A stretch of 64,000 nucleotides of DNA from Emiliania huxleyi CCMP1516 (Eukaryota; Haptophyta; Isochrysidales; Noelaerhabdaceae). Each line of letters begins with the position of its first letter. Position 1 is the first letter of the stretch. A model generated the notes under the pieces. That model worked only from the letters and a program-made list of their open reading frames with translations, had not been told where the DNA came from and ran no database searches. The position numbers and the translations under genes are program-made. The stretch spans positions 363,771 to 427,770 of the forward strand of contig NW_005195300.1 in the NCBI RefSeq assembly GCF_000372725.1, in the 5' to 3' direction. Of the stretch, positions 21,185 through 31,139 are shown piece after piece.

Positions 21185-22098
21185 GGTTGGGTAGTAGGGC
21201 TAGAGGGTCGCTCTACACTTAGCCTCTGCAGCGAGCGAGCGCTCAACTTAGCCCCCGCACGGAGCCGGGCTCGGACTTAGACGCTGTATGGTCGGGGGCC
21301 ATGAACTTAGACGGCACAAGGCCAAATCCGGGTAAAACCCGGGTATACGTACCTGCAAAAGTCCAGGTTTACCCGAAAAATACCTGGACGCGTCCCGACC
21401 AACGTATGCCGCGCACGACGCCATATCGCCTTGTCCCAGGGCCAGTGCGCTACTTGCGGCGCGCAACTCCTGCTCAAGTACGCGCACCGTACCATGTGCT
21501 GCCGCTATGCGTGTCTTAAGGCGGCTGCGGCGAAGCGGCGGGCGCGGCATGCCGATGGCAGTGCGGACGATGCGGTTGCGATGTGTTCTGCTTCAAGATC
21601 GTGGCGGTGCTTGGCATGCACTTCTGCGATCCCAATCAGCTCATCGCAACGAAGCAGCGCAACAAGCTGGCTGCTGCCAACAAGGCCCTATGCTAGATCT
21701 ACCTCACGCGCGGATCGTTCAAAGAGGACCAGCATACACAGGCTTCCTTGACATGCGTTTGTTTGAGCTTGAGGCTATTTGTGAGAACTGTTTGGCTTGA
21801 AGATTGCGCTCAAGAAGAGCAACGAGAATCGGAAGAGGAGGATGCTGAGGCGGCGATTGCTGAGCATGAGAAGGATCGATCCGGATTAGAAGGCGCCCGC
21901 CGCAGGCGAAGAAAATTTGGGGGCTAGCGCCGTATCGTTGATCACGGTGGGAGCCTCTTGGCCCCAGGCTGTGCCACGGCCGACTTAGCCGATGTAAGAG
22001 GCTCTCGCTGATCTTAGACCGCGTAAGCACCCCAGCGTGACTAGTCACACTTAGACCCGCTCAGCCTCGAGGCTCAGAACTTAGACTACTACCCAACC
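21185..22098. mobile_element. small DNA transposon with TIRs and target duplication
   Basis: Terminal inverted repeat GGTTGGGTAGTAG at 21185-21197 and its exact complement at 22086-22098. Outside lies a near-perfect direct repeat, CGGGCCGTAAT at 21174-21184 and CGGGCCGTGAT at 22102-22112. Inside each end, copies of (A)CTTAGAC/ACTTAGCC recur (about 21217, 21245, 21274, 21305; 22048, 22079), like subterminal transposase-binding repeats. The interior holds a decayed frame with VFCFKIVAVLGMHFCDPNQL and IATKQRNKLAAANKALC, later an acidic EEEDAEAAIAEHEKDRSG stretch. No intact transposase is recognised. The superfamily is unknown. Confidence 0.65.
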
Positions 22099-22535
22099 AG
22101 TCGGGCCGTGATACTCTAATAATGGCATAGAGACGTGGACATAGATACGCTGCGGGAGGGGCGAGAGACGTGTGCTCGTGCGAGCGGGAGGGGGCGAGAC
22201 TCTCGAGGGCGAGAACGTTTGTGCGCCCTCTCCAACGTGCAACGACAGAGGACACCCCTGTGTGCACCATGCCACACACCCACCGGTCGCTGTTCACTTT
22301 GTACGCCCCTCTCTCCCCAATGCCCGAAAAACGTACGATCGTGCTCAGCTGTCCAGAGGTGGCGCCCTCGCGCAACCTCTCCGCCCTGCAGCCCTTGCCC
22401 CAACCACGAAGCGTCTCGTCGAGCGCGACCGCGTCGGCCGGCTCGGGTGAGGCCGCCATACGCGCCAGCTCGACGTTTGAACCAAACGAACCGACGAACC
22501 GCCATGAACAAATCCCGAACCTCCACCACAACCTC

Positions 22536-23325
22536 TCAGCCCTTTGGCCTGCCTCGAGCGGCCGAGTCGGACTGCTGCGCGCGGTGCTCCTTGAGCTGCC
22601 CCTTCCACACCTTGACGAGCCTCTCCGCGAGCTGCGGTGAGGGCGGCAATGGGGAGCTGCGGTGAGGGCGGCAATGGGGAGCTGCGGTGAGGGCGGCAAT
22701 GGGGAGGGTGAGGTGGAGGGTGGAGGCAGGGTGGGCGGTTGAGGGGTGGGGGGAGGCGGTGCTTGTGTGAAGCATGACCTGCGCCACGGGCGCGGACGCG
22801 TGCCGCCGCAGCTTGCCAACGACGACTCCGATGTCCTGAACAGAGAGGCACCCCAGGGGAACCGCATCAGAACGCCTGCGAGGTGCGGTCGTGGAAAGGT
22901 GCGCGGAGGTGTCTGCGCACCGTCTTTTCGAGAAGCGGGCGCGTGCACGGCATCGCGGCGAGTCTCTGCAGCAGCGCGAGGATCGCGCCCTCGTCGCCGC
23001 CCTCCGTCGCTGCGCTCAGCCGCTCTTTGATCCGGAGCACGTCCGCCTCGCCGAGGTAAAGGGTGGTCGGCACACCCTCGAGAGTCGGTTCGCGCTCGCC
23101 TCGCCGCCAGTTGACCACGCCGGACATGTCGGCGATGCTCGCCTGACGCATCGCGCCCGGCCGTGCAGCCCCGCGGCCAGTCCGCTGGCCCTCGCCGCCC
23201 ACGTCTCCCCACTGGCCGGACTTGGCGAGCGAGAGGAGCGTCGTCTGGCCTCCTCTGGCCGAGGTAGACGCCTTTCCGATCGTGCTCTTGGTGCGTGGCG
23301 GCGGCGGCATCTCTTGTCGCGGCAC
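22536..23325 (-). CDS. TFIIS N-terminal-domain (LW) protein
   Basis: Three exons, 185 residues. Exon 1 (23325-22921) begins MPRQEMPPPPRTK and contains ILALLQRLAAMPCTRPLLEK. Intron 22836-22920 restores LLEKTDIGVVVGKLRRHAS. Intron 22632-22778 restores APVAQLAERLVKVWKGQLKE. Exon 3 ends GRPKG at 22536. This is the four-helix bundle shared by TFIIS, IWS1/SPN1, elongin A and MED26, which docks on disordered partners in transcription elongation. The protein lacks the TFIIS zinc ribbon, so it is not TFIIS itself; an IWS1-like or unnamed partner is possible. Intron 2 consists largely of three tandem 25-bp units (GCAGCTCCCCATTGCCGCCC and 5 more bases) whose unit border carries the CAG acceptor. Confidence 0.85.
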
Positions 23326-23390
23326 CCACGCGACCTGAGACCCCGGCGTGGTTCGAGGAGTCGCCCGGCAAAAGAATTCGCGCGTTTTCT

Positions 23391-23709
23391 CCGGGGCTAG
23401 GGCTCTCTAGCCCGTAACCCGATCCCGATCATCCGGCCCGCTGGATGCGCTTCTCAGCTCACCGGCCCTGGATGTGAGGTTACCGACGTAGTGTCCGTGT
23501 CCACTAGCTCCGAGTAGAGGGGGCGTTCTGCAGTTAAGGGGAAACCCGGTACACGGAGCCCTCTCGGAGACCCGTGTTTACTTTACAGCCCTTGCCCTGC
23601 GAACGCGCACCCCCGGGGCTAGGGCTCTCTAGCCCGTAACCCGATCCCGATCATCCGGCCCGCTGGATGCGCTTCTCAGCTCACCGGCCCTGGATGTGAG
23701 GTTACCGAC
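23391..23709 (+). repeat. 97-bp direct repeat, two copies
   Basis: 23391-23487 and 23613-23709 are nearly identical, from CCGGGGCTAGGGCTCTCTAG through GGCCCTGGATGTGAGGTTAC to CGAC. The spacing is 222 bp. Each contains a small palindrome GGCTAGGGCTCTCTAGCC. The second copy overlaps the left arm of the element at 23669. Confidence 0.8.
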
Positions 23710-25325
23710 TGCACTCCAAGTGCTCCAAGTGCTTCTTCTTCTTGGGTCGCGGGGGGGGCTCGAGAAGGGGCCCGACACCGCGGCGGGTTTGGCTGCTGAG
23801 CGGCCCAACCCCGTGGAGGAGGTTTCCACCGGCGGCGCGGCGCCGGCGGAGGGGGAGGAGGGCGGCCCGCCCTCGCTCGCTGCTGATGGACCTGGACGTG
23901 CCCCATATTGGGTCTAGGGTACGATACTTGACCCCCCCCTTGGCGCCTCGTGTTTTTCGTGCCAAACCAGCGCGATCTCGGCGGGGCGTCAGCGCCTCTC
24001 GGAGGGGCATCATGCGCTCCCGGGGCCGCCCGACGGGGCGGGCCTCTTGCTGATGGACCCAGCCCGAGGTGCCCAACCAGTTGGAGTCGCGCCGACGCGC
24101 TGCGGCGACCACCAGCCAGCTTTTCAGCGCGGTCGAGGACGGTGCGCCGAAAGAGTAGACAGTCTCCGGTCCATCCGGAATTTTGTCGTTTTAGTTAGCA
24201 CTGCTGCTGCAGACAGGGCCCGCGTGACCCCTTGCCCTTCCCGGATCCAGCTCGCTGAGGCGTGGCGTCACCCCGCTGACCGCCCACAGGTGGCTGACGA
24301 AGCGCCACTCATCGCTGCTTTCGCGCGCCTGCTCCACAGAGGGCTCCTGCGGCTCTCCCTCGTCGCGTGACCGCCGCCGACAGCATCTGCTCGGTCGTGC
24401 CCACCAGCGCGGAGCTGCGCCACGTCGAATTGTTCGGTGGCTCGACCGCCGGCGCGCCCATCCTCGCCTCCTGCGCGCCTCACACCCAGTATTTTCCTCG
24501 CGCGCGGCCGACAAAGTAGGCACACGACCACCTCCCTCCCACTCACCCCCCCCCCACGATGCACAGCCCGTCCACTCTCGCCGGCAAGGCGCACGGAACG
24601 CCCAATTTGGGCTGGAAATGCCGCCGCCACGGGTTGGTGGTGCCCTCGGCAGCGGGGCAGCGCCACGCCGCGCAAACTTGCGCGACAAACTTGCGACCTC
24701 TGTCCCTCGTATTCACCCCAGATTTTGCCCTATCCAGGCTCACCCGGTACCGCGAGCGACGAGCCGCGCCAAGTTTGCTCCATTTCCGACAAGTTCATCC
24801 TGCCCGAACGCCGATCTTCGGCCGCCTGGAGGCCCAGGACGGGGCTCGGGACCGGCCAGGTGTGGATTCTCCACGGCGCTGCGGTGTATCTGCGCGCCCA
24901 TGGCGCGTTCAGGGGTGTGCCTGAGGCGTGTAGACTGCGGGGCGCCGCGATAGCGCGGCGCCGACGGTTGTGTCGCGCACTGTCACACCCACGACACGGT
25001 CACAGTGTGTGTGCAGTGCGTCCACTCCGGCGACCGTGACGCCGTCGGCGCTCGCCTATACCGGCTAGTGTGGAGCTTTCAGTGTGGTTGCGTGTTGTAC
25101 TAGTGATGCTGCACTAGGCGGCCCGTTTTTAGCAAAAACCAGATACCACATCGCGTGTGGTCGTCGAAAAACCGCATCTTCGCCCGTCTGGGACCTCTTC
25201 GTACGGCTCCAAAAACCGCTCCTTAACGACGGCTACGCGGCCCGGCGGTCGATCTGCGCCTTCTCAGCGGTGGAGGGGATGTGGGCGGTATGTGCGTACC
25301 GCGTGGTGTTGCGACGGTTTGACGA

Positions 25326-25913
25326 GTGCGACTCCCAGCGTCGACTTTTCGACCCCACGGAGCCTCTGCTGCTCCGGGGGGGGGGGTCTGCAGACCACCC
25401 GGCCGAACTTCAGAGTCGCGGTGCTCCTCAAATACCGCTCAAACGCCCACGATGTTGTGGAGGGGACATATGCTGATGATCCTGGCCCGATTGGTTCGCT
25501 CAGAAAGCTTCTGGGCGGTCGTTAAGGTTCGCTCCCCGCACACCGGCCCGGAAGTATCGTACCCTAGATGGGGGCCCGCCGGCATTACCCCGCCCGAGAC
25601 GCCGGTCTCGGACGCTGCTGGCGCGCCCCACCCTTTCAATCTTTTAGATGAGGCCACGGGTTCTAAGGCGGGCGAGGCGGCTGCTGAGGCGCTGGCGGAG
25701 GCGGCGGTCGACGCCGTCTACGGGGCGCTCGTGGCGGCGACGCTCGAGGAGTGGGCTGGGGCGAGCACGGACAACCCCGTCTCCGCGGAGGACGCTCGAG
25801 GCCCAGGCCTCGAGTGTCAGGATTGCTTTGAGAACTTTTACAAGGAGTATGACGTGGAGCCTTGGCTCTGGCGCCGGGCGATGCGTGAGGGCTGGTCGGA
25901 GCTGGGGGGCTAA
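25326..25913 (+). CDS. unrecognised frame inside the inverted-arm element
   Basis: A 195-codon frame whose last 100 codons look protein-like (AAAEALAEAAVDAVYGALVA, then GLECQDCFENFYKEYDVEPW and LWRRAMREGWSELGG). No homology recognised. The first half crosses a G-run and an inverted-repeat end at 25551-25567, so the real start is probably downstream. It could be a captured host exon or part of the element. Confidence 0.25.
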   Translation: MRLPASTFRPHGASAAPGGGVCRPPGRTSESRCSSNTAQTPTMLWRGHMLMILARLVRSESFWAVVKVRSPHTGPEVSYPRWGPAGITPPETPVSDAAGAPHPFNLLDEATGSKAGEAAAEALAEAAVDAVYGALVAATLEEWAGASTDNPVSAEDARGPGLECQDCFENFYKEYDVEPWLWRRAMREGWSELGG

Positions 25914-26084
25914 TGTCGCACTGTTGCCGTAGGTACCTGAAGCACCGGACCAGATATGATGGTGCTCGAATGATGGTGATCGTGCCAGACGGCAAGGCGA
26001 CGCCACCTGTCCTCCCCCCCCCCCCCCCCCCTCCCAGTTTCACTCTCTTACGGATCCGGCCGGTGCCATCCTCGGCTGTGACAG

Positions 26085-26258
26085 GCCGACCAGCTCTACA
26101 ACCTCAGCTGGGACCGCGGGGAAACGACGGACCTGTCCACCCGCCACGCTTACTCCGGCCTGCTCGCCAGCCTCAAGGCCAGCTACGACGCGTGGAGCGT
26201 CGCGCTGCCGCCGGTGACGGGGGGGCCGGACGGTTGGAGCTGGATCCCCTATGTTTGA
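26085..26258 (+). pseudogene. sulfatase C-terminal exon (captured fragment)
   Basis: After a good acceptor (GGCTGTGACAG) the frame reads ADQLYNLSWDRGETTDLS and LLASLKASYDAWSVALPP, ending WSWIPYV at 26258. This is the C-terminal signature of formylglycine-dependent sulfatases (xLYDLxxDPxExxNL). No catalytic N-terminal part (CxPxR) exists in the window, and the exon lies inside an inverted-arm element. It is therefore probably a captured or orphan exon. Confidence 0.65.
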
Positions 26259-26506
26259 AAACCCAGGGGCAGTTGGAGGTATTACTTATTGTTTTTGAGC
26301 TAGCCTTCGATGTTATGAAACAAACGCAAGGCGGACACAAGCACATCGCACTTGGAGCACTTGGAGCGCAGTCATTAACCTCACATATCCAGGGCCGGGG
26401 AGCTGAGAAGCGCTGACTCTTATTTTTTTTCAGCTGGAGAACACTTCCGGAAGGACGCGGAACGGACGCAGCCACTGCTGCAGCCCAACAGCTTCCTCCC
26501 CTTGCC

Positions 26507-27890
26507 ATGCTCCTCGCCGCCTCTCTCTTCGCCACCACGCACGTCGTCCTCCAGTCCCCCACGCCAAGGACTGACAACGACTACCTCTACACCTTCGACG
26601 GAAGCTGCGATGGAGCGCAGTGCGACAGCTTTTGCGGCGACGCCGTTGGCACCGGCCCAGTCACGACACTCACGCCCGGTCCACTCACGGTCCGGTGGGG
26701 AGTGGCGCAGAGCCACCCGCCCTACAAGTTTCGGATCTCGCTAAATCGCGTTCCTCTCACTGACGACAACTTTGATGACCCCGCCAACCTCCTCGGCGTG
26801 CACATTGGAACACAGGAGTATGCCTACGACACCTCGCACGAGGTCATCATCCCCGAGACGCCTGCCTGCGAACACCAGCCGTGCACGCTCCAGCTCTACG
26901 ATCTCTACTACTTTGTGTCGTGCGCTAATGTCCGCATCATCACCCCCAGCAGTGCCAGCGTGGCACCGCCGCCGTCGCGCCTGCCACCGCCGCCGCCGCA
27001 CAATGTGCCTCGGTGCTCCTCTGATCGGCCGGGCTCGGCCTCCCACCGCACTCTTGCGATTCCGGTCGACGCCATGGCGGCCACGACCGATGCAGACGCA
27101 GCCGTGTGGACGGAGCGGCTCTGCTGCGTCTTTACCTGGGTGGAGCTGGCTGCTGTTTCGGCTAGCCACATGACCAACTACGATTCCTCCACCATCGCCT
27201 ACTCTGGAACGTTCCAACAGATAGCAGCCGCTGCCTACCGTGACATCTGCAACATGCCGATGGGAGAGAGTGATTGCGCGGGCTGCCCAGCCCTGCCGCC
27301 GTCGCCGCCGTCGCCACCGCCGCCGTCGCCACCGTTGCCGTCGCCACCCTCCCCGTCGCCGTCGCCATCGGCGCTCTCGCCACCGCCGTCACAAGACACA
27401 GCCATCCTGGGCGCCGCGTCGCTCATTGCCGGGTCAGGGGCGGCGAGCGCCTCGGCTCGGCTTGTCGTCGGGGAGGAGAGCAGCCGGTATTGGAGCGGCG
27501 TGCGCTCCTCGCCCGACAGCCGCCTGGAGGTCGCGGTGGGCACTTCCCTCGAATTCCGCTATAACTACGCGCACGACCTGTGGCTGCTCCCCGGTGAGAA
27601 GGCGTACCGCGAGTGCGACTTTTCGGCCGCCACACAGCTGGCCGGCCTCGGGCAGGGAGGGGGCCAAGGCACCTGGCCTAACCTCTACGAGGCGCCTCTC
27701 TGCTTGTGGTGCAAGCCGTTGGGGGACGTCGCCAGCCTCGCTCACCCCTACCTACGCCCCTGCCCTCTCTCAGGCGGTGGTGGACCGGCCCGGCGTACTG
27801 CTGCTTGCTTGCTCTGTGGGGATCTCTCGCAGCCACTGCGGCCAAGGTCAGCGGATTCGCGTCGTCGTCGTCCCGTCACCACCAGCATCC

Positions 27891-27925
<35 letters not shown>

Positions 27926-28813
27926 CATGCCTCCGCCGCCGCCGCTGCTTCCACCATACGCGGCGAGGAAGAACGCAGACGGGTACGTGACGATCGGGCC
28001 CGCGGAGCTCAAGGCTAAGCTCGACGCCGGCGCATTCGGCGCGGTCGTCGACGTGCGCCGCAGGGAGGAGTGGGACGCGGGGCACATCGCGGGCGCGACG
28101 TTGCTGGCCAGTTTCAACACCGCCGGCTTCTCCGCGGCAGGTAACTCCTCTCCTCTGCCCAGACCTTGGCCGTGTCGTTGTTTCGTACCAATGTCTGGAT
28201 GCTGCCTCCCCCACTACTTGCAGCCCACTCGTCACCTCCAGCGAGCTCGCTACCTCCTCACTGCCAGGCCTCTCAGCCCCCTTCCGCACGCCTCGCAGGC
28301 GCGGAGCAGCTTGAAGGCTGCAAGCGGTGCGCGGTGGCGGTCTATTGCAACTCGGGCAGGCGGTCCAAGGAAGCCGCCGGAGTACTGGTCAGCGCCGGCT
28401 TCACCGAGGTGTACGACGGCCTCGGGATCGTGCAGTGGCTGGAAGATGGGTATCCGCTCGTCAATACGCCTTCGGCCGTGCCGCCGTGCAGCACGGGCCA
28501 CGCGTCGTGCAAGGCAGGCCCTCCCAGCCCGCCGTCGCCGGCACCACCTCGGCCGCCCTCCGCCCCACCCTCGCCTTGGTCATTGGCGGCCGCCCGACGG
28601 AGCGGCGGTGGGGGGACGCCGACGGGTGTGGCAGCCGGGGCGGCGGTGGGCGGCGTGTCCGCAGTGGCAATCGCGGCGGCGGCCATAGCGCTGCGGCGGC
28701 GCAAGCAGCGTCAGACGGGCGGCGAGAACGGCGAGAAGGCCCAGGCGCAGTGCGTGGCGGATCAAGCGTGCGAGGACGTGCTCAAGACCGGGGCATACGC
28801 ACAGGGGGTGTAG
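26507..28813 (+). CDS. membrane-anchored LPMO-like / cupredoxin / rhodanese protein
   Basis: Starts MLLAASLFATT; cleavage there would expose His (HVVLQSPTPRTDND), as required for the copper histidine brace of lytic polysaccharide monooxygenases. The first domain (to about residue 150) has paired Cys and ends LYDLYYFVSCANVRI, like chitin-binding type-4/LPMO folds. A Pro-rich linker follows. The second domain is cupredoxin-like: LEVAVGTSLEFRYNYAHDLW and YRECDFSAATQL, then, after an intron (about 27633-27773, probably GC-AG), RPGVLLLACSVGISRSHCGQ, giving His, Cys, His ligands. A second Pro run leads to a rhodanese: VVDVRRREEWDAGHIAGAT, an intron (28140 to about 28299), then the active-site loop VYCNSGRRSKEAAG and YDGLGIVQWLEDGYP. 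A third Pro-rich linker, one transmembrane helix (VGGVSAVAIAAAAIAL) and a short basic tail end at 28813. Likely extracellular, facing the wall or scale surface. Confidence 0.82.
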
Positions 28814-29191
28814 AGTCGATCGGACGACACTCTTTGTTGTCTCCCGAGAGGAGACAGCAAGAGCGCCTTTCCATCCTGCATGCCGCAGCCACTTCTTATC
28901 ACCACACCTCGCAGGAGTGGCTTGGGCGGCTCCAGCGGAGAGCGGTGTACTTTTGTCCGTGCGCCAGCCCGTGCAGTGAATTCTTATCCAGTGTGTCGTT
29001 AAATTAGAAGTTAGAGGCTGCGTTGTTCGCATGTTTGCATAAAAAACGCCCCGCCGCGCGCTGCGCGCGCCGGCTCTGTCTCATTCACGTGCCACAACAT
29101 GTGTCACACACGGCAGTGCCCGCCGATCCATGGGCCACAGGAGAGCGACACACAAGGAGAAGCAATGTCCCCCGTGCTGCCATTCTAGAAC

Positions 29192-29530
29192 TTACGCCGG
29201 GCAGAAGGTGACTACAGGCGCGTACCGGACAGGGTTGAAGGCCTGCGGGTCGCAGGTGCCCTCGGAAGGGATGTGGTCGCAGCAATGCTCATTGCAGCCC
29301 GGGCACGTGATGGGGTTGTAAGGGTGATCGCCCTTGGTCCCGCAGTCTTGGCCGTAGTTGCAAGGGAACACGCCCGAGTTTGCGCCACCGCACGTCTCGG
29401 CCGACGAGATCTCAGCATCGATGCCATTGTCCGCCACGATCTTCACAGGTTTGTTGAAGCCGCTAATGGCGGACAGGTCCCAGTACATTAATTCGTCTCC
29501 AGCCTTCCATGTGCCCTCGAAAAGTGTGTA
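29192..29530 (-). pseudogene. thaumatin-like / Cys-rich secreted protein, 3' part only
   Basis: The frame reads TLFEGTWKAGDELMYWDLSA and FNKPVKIVADNG, followed by a dense Cys pattern (CGGANSGVFPCNYGQDCGTK, CPGCNEHCCDHIP), ending VVTFCPA at 29192. The YWDLSxxxGFNxPVKI motif resembles thaumatin-like proteins. The upstream side runs into a dispersed repeat at 29535, so the N-terminal half is absent, either truncated by the repeat or on an unseen exon. Base composition is less GC-rich than the neighbouring genes. Confidence 0.5.
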
Positions 29531-29534
29531 GCCA

Positions 29535-29603
29535 GTAGCGCTCCGCGTTGGTGTCCAGTCCGAGCCTGACTGTTCTTCACCTTACTACATACATACATAC
29601 AAT
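29535..29603 (+). repeat. CATA-tailed retroposon end
   Basis: Contains GCGTTGGTGTCCAGTCCGAG and CCTGACTGTT, as at 11750-11775, and ends in CTACATACATACATAC. Only about 70 bases are kept. Confidence 0.6.
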
Positions 29604-30503
29604 GTAGCTCTGTGTGTTGCGATGCTTCCTGGCGAGGGAGTGTTGGGCTTCCGGCCCCCACTCGGCTCTTGAGGCATTTATCGGCATCTTAATATGCCGT
29701 ACAGTAGGGACACACAGCAAGGAGTATGTGCTCCGTCCGTGGTACAGTCTCTTATTGTTGCTCAGGATTAGCTCACGCACCAGGACAGCCTCCGGCTCGC
29801 TATTTTGGCTTGCCGATATGCACATCCTAAAGCTCCACGTGCTAGCTCCTCCGTCGTCACGTCTATATTTTCGCAGTATCGCAAATGCCGTCCGCGCTTG
29901 CTGGGGTGTTATTGCGTCCGGATTCGCCTTCGTCCCCGCCCTGTATCCCAGCGCCTTGCGATGGCTCCTGTATGAGTCCCCATATGACCATGTGATTTCT
30001 TGGCACTTGGAGCACTTGGATGGAGTGCAGTCATTAGGACTAGCAATACGGGTGGTGTGAACATGACCAGTTTTGATGTCTTTTTGTCCGTGTTGCTCCC
30101 AGCGCCCTCGCCCGCGCTCCCTGAGGCCATGGCTGGTGCTACTAGTATGGGGGGCTACCTGGCTACCGCGAGAGCGACCCAGCTCGTCGACATCGTCCGA
30201 TGATGGTGCCTCAAAGTCAGCCTCGCTCCGGAGGCTATCCCTATCGCCGCGTCGAGCCGGCGGTGGCCGTGACATGTGGTTCCACCACCCCTCGCAGGCT
30301 TTGCCTCTGACCGCCACCGTTCCCAGGCTGCCTAATGGGATGGAAAGGAAGGCTGGGCGAGCGTATAGAAGCGTGCTCGACCTTGTCGTGGCAGCCTGCA
30401 CGGCAGCGCTGGCAGGCGCGATGAGCGTCGTGCCACCTGACCCGAGACGGGTCGCAGGCGTCGTAACGAGCGCGTCGAGACCGTGTCCTGATGCGCTCTG
30501 CAC
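29577..30503 (-). CDS. long unrecognised frame, probably not a host gene
   Basis: 308 codons open on the minus strand with fairly balanced composition in the second half (ITPQQARTAFAILRKYRRDD, FRMCISASQNSEPEAVLVRE, LILSNNKRLYHGRSTYSLLC). The frame crosses the CACTTGGAGCACTTGG transposon-end motif near 30004 and the CATA tail at its C-terminus, so it may be part of a dispersed element. No family recognised. Confidence 0.25.
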   Translation of the reverse strand: MQSASGHGLDALVTTPATRLGSGGTTLIAPASAAVQAATTRSSTLLYARPAFLSIPLGSLGTVAVRGKACEGWWNHMSRPPPARRGDRDSLRSEADFEAPSSDDVDELGRSRGSQVAPHTSSTSHGLRERGRGRWEQHGQKDIKTGHVHTTRIASPNDCTPSKCSKCQEITWSYGDSYRSHRKALGYRAGTKANPDAITPQQARTAFAILRKYRRDDGGASTWSFRMCISASQNSEPEAVLVRELILSNNKRLYHGRSTYSLLCVPTVRHIKMPINASRAEWGPEAQHSLARKHRNTQSYIVCMYVVR

Positions 30504-31139
30504 GGGTGAGTCACGTCGGCGTCAAAGGAGCGACGTGTGACCTGTCAGAGCTTGATCTCCGATCTCAGCGACGTCGAGTCGCCTTCGGTGGCGACAGCTA
30601 GGATGCATCTCCTCCGTCATTTTTCGCGCGATGGCCCTGAGAAGCTGGCGATGCACGCAGGCGGACCTTGTGTGTGCACGGAACGCTTAAAAGTGCGTGC
30701 TCTATGTCATTTTTTTTGAGTAGATAGTGCCGAGCTGGCCGTGACACCGACGTCACCGTTTTTGGTAGTTTTTGGCGTCTTTTGCACCCCAGACTTTTTG
30801 CAACAAGTCTTTAGCCTCACTCTTGGCCTTCCTTGACTCCTTTCTCTGCAAACAGGATCATCACCTGCGCAGCCGCCTTGCCTAGTTGTACCTCCTCGTA
30901 GCGAACGAAGTGCGTCGCCCGCGTGCCTTGCTTCGGCTCGTTGTCGTTCGATGCTGCTGGCCAGTCCAGAGGTTGTGCCTCCACCTTCCCCGACGCGCGC
31001 CGCGACGCTGTCAAAGAGTCGTCATCGTGACTCAGAGGAGACAGACGGACACACTGCTCACTGGTGGTTAGAAAGATATAAATTGGCCGAGGCAACACAA
31101 GATTCCGCACCCAAGAATCGAACTGAAACAGAGCACATC
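30504..31139. other. intergenic, no gene seen
   Basis: Less GC-rich than average. A T-run near 30710 and a few short frames, none with a recognisable motif. The 3' end of the PH-domain gene begins at 31140 on the minus strand. Confidence 0.5.

Larger units (their letters stand above)
23669..26412. mobile_element. non-autonomous element with 64-bp inverted arms carrying gene pieces
   Basis: Left arm 23669-23732 and right arm 26348-26412 are inverted copies about 90% alike: GCGCTTCTCAGCTC, CCGGCCCTGGAT, GTGAGGTTA, GACTGC, CTCCAAGTGCTCCAAGTGC. The inner part of the arm (CACTTGGAGCACTTGGA, then TCATTA) also occurs alone near 30004 and 57450, as expected for a dispersed element family. The interior (2.6 kb) has no recognised transposase. 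It holds a second inverted pair at 23914 and 25567, a 195-codon frame ending at 25913 with acidic Ala-rich sequence, and a sulfatase C-terminal exon at 26085-26258. No clear target duplication was found. Confidence 0.5.

Noticed and set aside
22061-23371. 436-codon frame overlapping the TFIIS-domain gene
   Set aside because: It is a different frame of the same strand; the spliced three-exon model gives conserved domain sequence, this frame does not.
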